Source: Lactobacillus sp. 0.1XD8-4 (GTDB lineage Bacteria > Bacillota > Bacilli > Lactobacillales > Lactobacillaceae). Taken from it: a DNA stretch of 34,454 nucleotides. The translations under genes and the position numbers were made by a program. Below are positions 32,750 to 34,454 of the stretch, one piece after another (within the stretch, counting starts at the first letter, position 1; the number at the start of each line of letters is the position of its first letter). The notes beneath the pieces were generated by a model. That model was given only the letters and a program-made list of their open reading frames with translations, was not told the origin of the DNA and did no database searches. Location of the stretch: contig NZ_RDBR01000026.1 of NCBI RefSeq assembly GCF_009663775.1, forward strand, positions 1 through 34,454. Reading direction: 5' to 3'.

Positions 32750-33628
32750 ATGATTACTTTACAGAACCAACAATTAACTATTCAAATTAACGAATTAGGT
32801 GCCCAGTTACATAGTATTAAGCGTCTGGACAATCAGATTGAATACTTATGGCAGGGTGACCCCGCTTCATGGAAACGGCAAGCGCCCATCCTTTTTCCTT
32901 TTGTTGGGCGGCTAAAGAATGATCAATATAGCTATGCCGGAAAAACTTATCATCAGACTCAACACGGCTTTGCTCGAGATCGGCAATTCAATGTTATCGA
33001 ACAAACGCCGACAATGGTAATAATGGAACAACATGATGATGATAAAACCTTGCAGGTATTTCCGTTTTCCTTTAACCTTCAAGTAAAGTATGAATTACAG
33101 AATAATAAGTTGGCGGTTAGCTATCGGGTAATAAATCCAAGTGAGGATAAAACTTTAATTTATGCAATTGGGGCCCATCCGGGATTCAATATGCCATTAA
33201 CGAAGGCGGGAGTTTTTAACCGTACAAAGTTAAGCGTTTGGCCAGCGGAAGAGTATTCACGGGTACTTTTGGAGGGACCTTATAATGACTTAGAGCATCC
33301 GCAACTAATTGACATGAAAGAAGCACGAATGCTTGATCATGATGATTTTAATCACGATGCCATCATTTTTAAGACAGATGGCGGTCACTTTACAGCAAAA
33401 TTGACGGACACGGTGGTTAATCATGGAGTAACTGTTGATACTTTTGATACTGAATATGTTGGCGTTTGGTCCCAATATCCGGCGACGGCACCATTTGTGT
33501 GTGTTGAACCTTGGTGGGGAATTGCTGATAATGTAAATGCTGATGGTACTTTATTGCATAAACAAGGAATGCACCGCTTAGCACCAGCAGAAGAAGATAA
33601 TTATAAGTTTAGTATTGAACCATTTTAA
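32750..33628 (+). CDS. Aldose 1-epimerase family protein (galactose mutarotase-like, LacX type)
   Basis: A 292-residue beta-sandwich protein of the aldose epimerase superfamily. The pattern matches the LacX/YphB branch and not the classical 340-residue GalM: LGAQLHSIKRLDNQIEYLWQGDPASWKRQAPILFPFVGRL (about 17-56), QHGFARDRQF with the conserved HGFAR, AIGAHPGFNMP with the conserved histidine, and CVEPWWGIADN carrying the likely catalytic glutamate. Its exact sugar substrate is not known. GAAGGGA about 10 bases upstream is the ribosome site. It has its own promoter with an operator-like palindrome and shares a terminator with plsY, so it is a single-gene transcript. Confidence 0.88.
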   Translation: MITLQNQQLTIQINELGAQLHSIKRLDNQIEYLWQGDPASWKRQAPILFPFVGRLKNDQYSYAGKTYHQTQHGFARDRQFNVIEQTPTMVIMEQHDDDKTLQVFPFSFNLQVKYELQNNKLAVSYRVINPSEDKTLIYAIGAHPGFNMPLTKAGVFNRTKLSVWPAEEYSRVLLEGPYNDLEHPQLIDMKEARMLDHDDFNHDAIIFKTDGGHFTAKLTDTVVNHGVTVDTFDTEYVGVWSQYPATAPFVCVEPWWGIADNVNADGTLLHKQGMHRLAPAEEDNYKFSIEPF

Positions 33629-33676
33629 AAATAAAAATGAGAGGCAACAAAAAATGCTGTCCTCTCATTTTTATTT
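33629..33676. terminator. Bidirectional terminator between galM and plsY
   Basis: AAATAAAAATGAGAGG (33629-33644) and CCTCTCATTTTTATTT (33661-33676) are perfect 16-base complements with a 16-base loop and T-runs on both strands. The second arm overlaps the last codons of plsY. Confidence 0.88.
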
Positions 33677-34297
33677 TTGCTTTTTTTGCCGTAGATAATA
33701 ACCTAAGCCAAACTTAACCATTGACTCTTTTCCTGACAAAATTCGATGAATATTTGATATGTGCCGATAGACGACAATTGCTGTTAATATTCCGGCAACA
33801 ATTGCTAATATCCAATCGCGGGTAAAAAGGGCGATGATAAAAATTGCAGATATGCCGACCATACTTGCCATACTAACCATGCTGGTTAGGCAAAGAACGG
33901 CAATGAAGATTAAGCAGGCAATTAAGAAAAGAAGCGGGTTGTAAGCCAGCAAAATACCAGCGCTGGTTGCAACGGCTTTACCACCTTGAAAGTTATCGAA
34001 AATTGAGGCTGTGTGTCCCAAACTGGCAAACAAACCAATCAATAACGGATTGACTGTTCCAGAAACACCTAAAAAGTATGGTTGACTGGCAGCAAGGGTC
34101 CCCTTTAGCACGTCAATAATAAGGACGACAACACCAGCTTTGAAGCCAAGAGTTCGAAAGGTGTTGGTAGTCCCGATATTGCCGCTACCAAGTTTACGAA
34201 TATCCTTATGGTAAACATATTTTCCAATCCATAGACCAGTGGGAATTGAGCCGAGTAAATAGGCGATGATAATCATCCCGAGAATTTTAAAAATCAT
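33671..34297 (-). CDS. plsY: Glycerol-3-phosphate acyltransferase PlsY
   Basis: A membrane enzyme that transfers an acyl group from acyl-phosphate to glycerol 3-phosphate, the first step of phospholipid synthesis in most Gram-positives. The 208 residues contain five to seven hydrophobic segments and the three conserved cytoplasmic or loop motifs: [13 protein letters not shown] (about 14-26), [20 protein letters not shown] and [21 protein letters not shown]. The start [17 protein letters not shown] is chosen because AAGGAGC lies about 9 bases upstream on the complement; the frame continues 16 codons further without such a site. In many Gram-positives plsY diverges from parE-parC, which may lie just beyond the right edge. 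Confidence 0.95.
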   Translation of the reverse strand: MIFKILGMIIIAYLLGSIPTGLWIGKYVYHKDIRKLGSGNIGTTNTFRTLGFKAGVVVLIIDVLKGTLAASQPYFLGVSGTVNPLLIGLFASLGHTASIFDNFQGGKAVATSAGILLAYNPLLFLIACLIFIAVLCLTSMVSMASMVGISAIFIIALFTRDWILAIVAGILTAIVVYRHISNIHRILSGKESMVKFGLGYYLRQKKQK

Positions 34298-34454
34298 TAT
34301 AAATAGCTCCTTAATAATAGCTTCCACAGCTTTTAAGCATAGCATGAATAAAGACTTTTCACCACTGGTAACCTAAGATTGTATCTGTCAAGTTTTCATA
34401 GGTAGCCTTTAAATATACAGTTTTAGTGGGTTAGTGCCTTAAAAAGTTGTCCCA
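34298..34454. other. Upstream region of plsY to the window edge
   Basis: No gene is visible. Read on the complement from the edge, the sequence starts TGGGACAACTTTTTAAGGC, which resembles the TG-initiated ends of IS3/IS150-type elements. TTGACA occurs on the complement at 34391-34386, but no -10 box at the right distance is visible. The plsY promoter is therefore not identified. Confidence 0.3.

Noticed and set aside
1-34454. Antiphage, toxin-antitoxin, secondary-metabolite or prophage system
   Set aside because: Nearly all coding space is taken by recognised housekeeping or conserved Firmicute genes. No nuclease, toxin, structural phage or biosynthetic cluster is visible.

Overview
The window is a stretch of AT-rich Firmicute chromosome, almost certainly from an obligately heterofermentative lactobacillus. 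Limosilactobacillus, close to L. reuteri, is my best guess. The reasons are the conserved core gene order (dnaE-pyk; xerD-ribT-scpA-scpB-rluB-ribU; cmk-rpsA-der-hup; rbgA-rnhB-dprA-topA), a 320-residue thymidylate synthase with the long lactobacillar insertion, and the absence of pfkA between dnaE and pyk, where homofermentative lactobacilli carry it. The species name rests on recognition, not on a search. Thirty-three protein genes are supported. I see no tRNA, rRNA, CRISPR array, intact prophage or complete insertion sequence.

Layout. 1-211: an unrecognised edge fragment and a two-way terminator. 212-415 (-): a small membrane protein (DUF2929 type), divergent from dnaE. 539-5499: the second replicative DNA polymerase (dnaE) and pyruvate kinase (pyk), separated by 185 bases dense in palindromes. 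5650-9859: a tight co-directional cluster of cvfB, a XerD-type recombinase, ribT, scpA, scpB and rluB, several of them overlapping. 9980-10796: an FMN riboswitch with its terminator, then the riboflavin transporter ribU. 10979-14102: a YpbB-like protein, a short RecQ helicase and a membrane protein with an unusual Tyr/Asn/Ser-rich tail. 14175-18079: cmk, ribosomal protein S1, the GTPase Der and HU behind a structured leader. 18208-24210: a TPR protein, the CCA-adding enzyme, an ABC-F protein, thyA and dfrA. 24199-24843 (-): a hemolysin III-type membrane protein whose terminator appears to lie inside dfrA. 25022-27784: degV, an SGNH hydrolase, a YpmS-like protein and a YozE-like protein. 27798-32614: rbgA, rnhB, dprA and topA. 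32750-34297: a galactose mutarotase-like gene and, on the other strand, plsY.

The genes are mostly housekeeping and fall into a few themes. Chromosome replication, segregation and topology: dnaE, scpAB, xerD, hup, recQ, topA, rnhB, dprA. Ribosome function and RNA maturation: rpsA, der, rbgA, rluB, cca, the ABC-F protein and cvfB. One-carbon and nucleotide metabolism: thyA, dfrA, cmk. Flavin supply: riboswitch and ribU. Envelope lipid metabolism: plsY, degV and possibly the SGNH hydrolase.

I did not find a new defence or mobile system. The points most worth checking are the recombinase, which lacks two of six canonical active-site residues; an 11-bp hairpin inside dfrA with a U-tract on the opposite strand; a 19-base perfect palindrome in the pyk leader; the structured hup leader; palindromes over the topA and galM promoters; and the LysM-less Tyr/Asn-rich surface protein. 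The right edge resembles an insertion-sequence end, so the window may be a contig broken at repeats.
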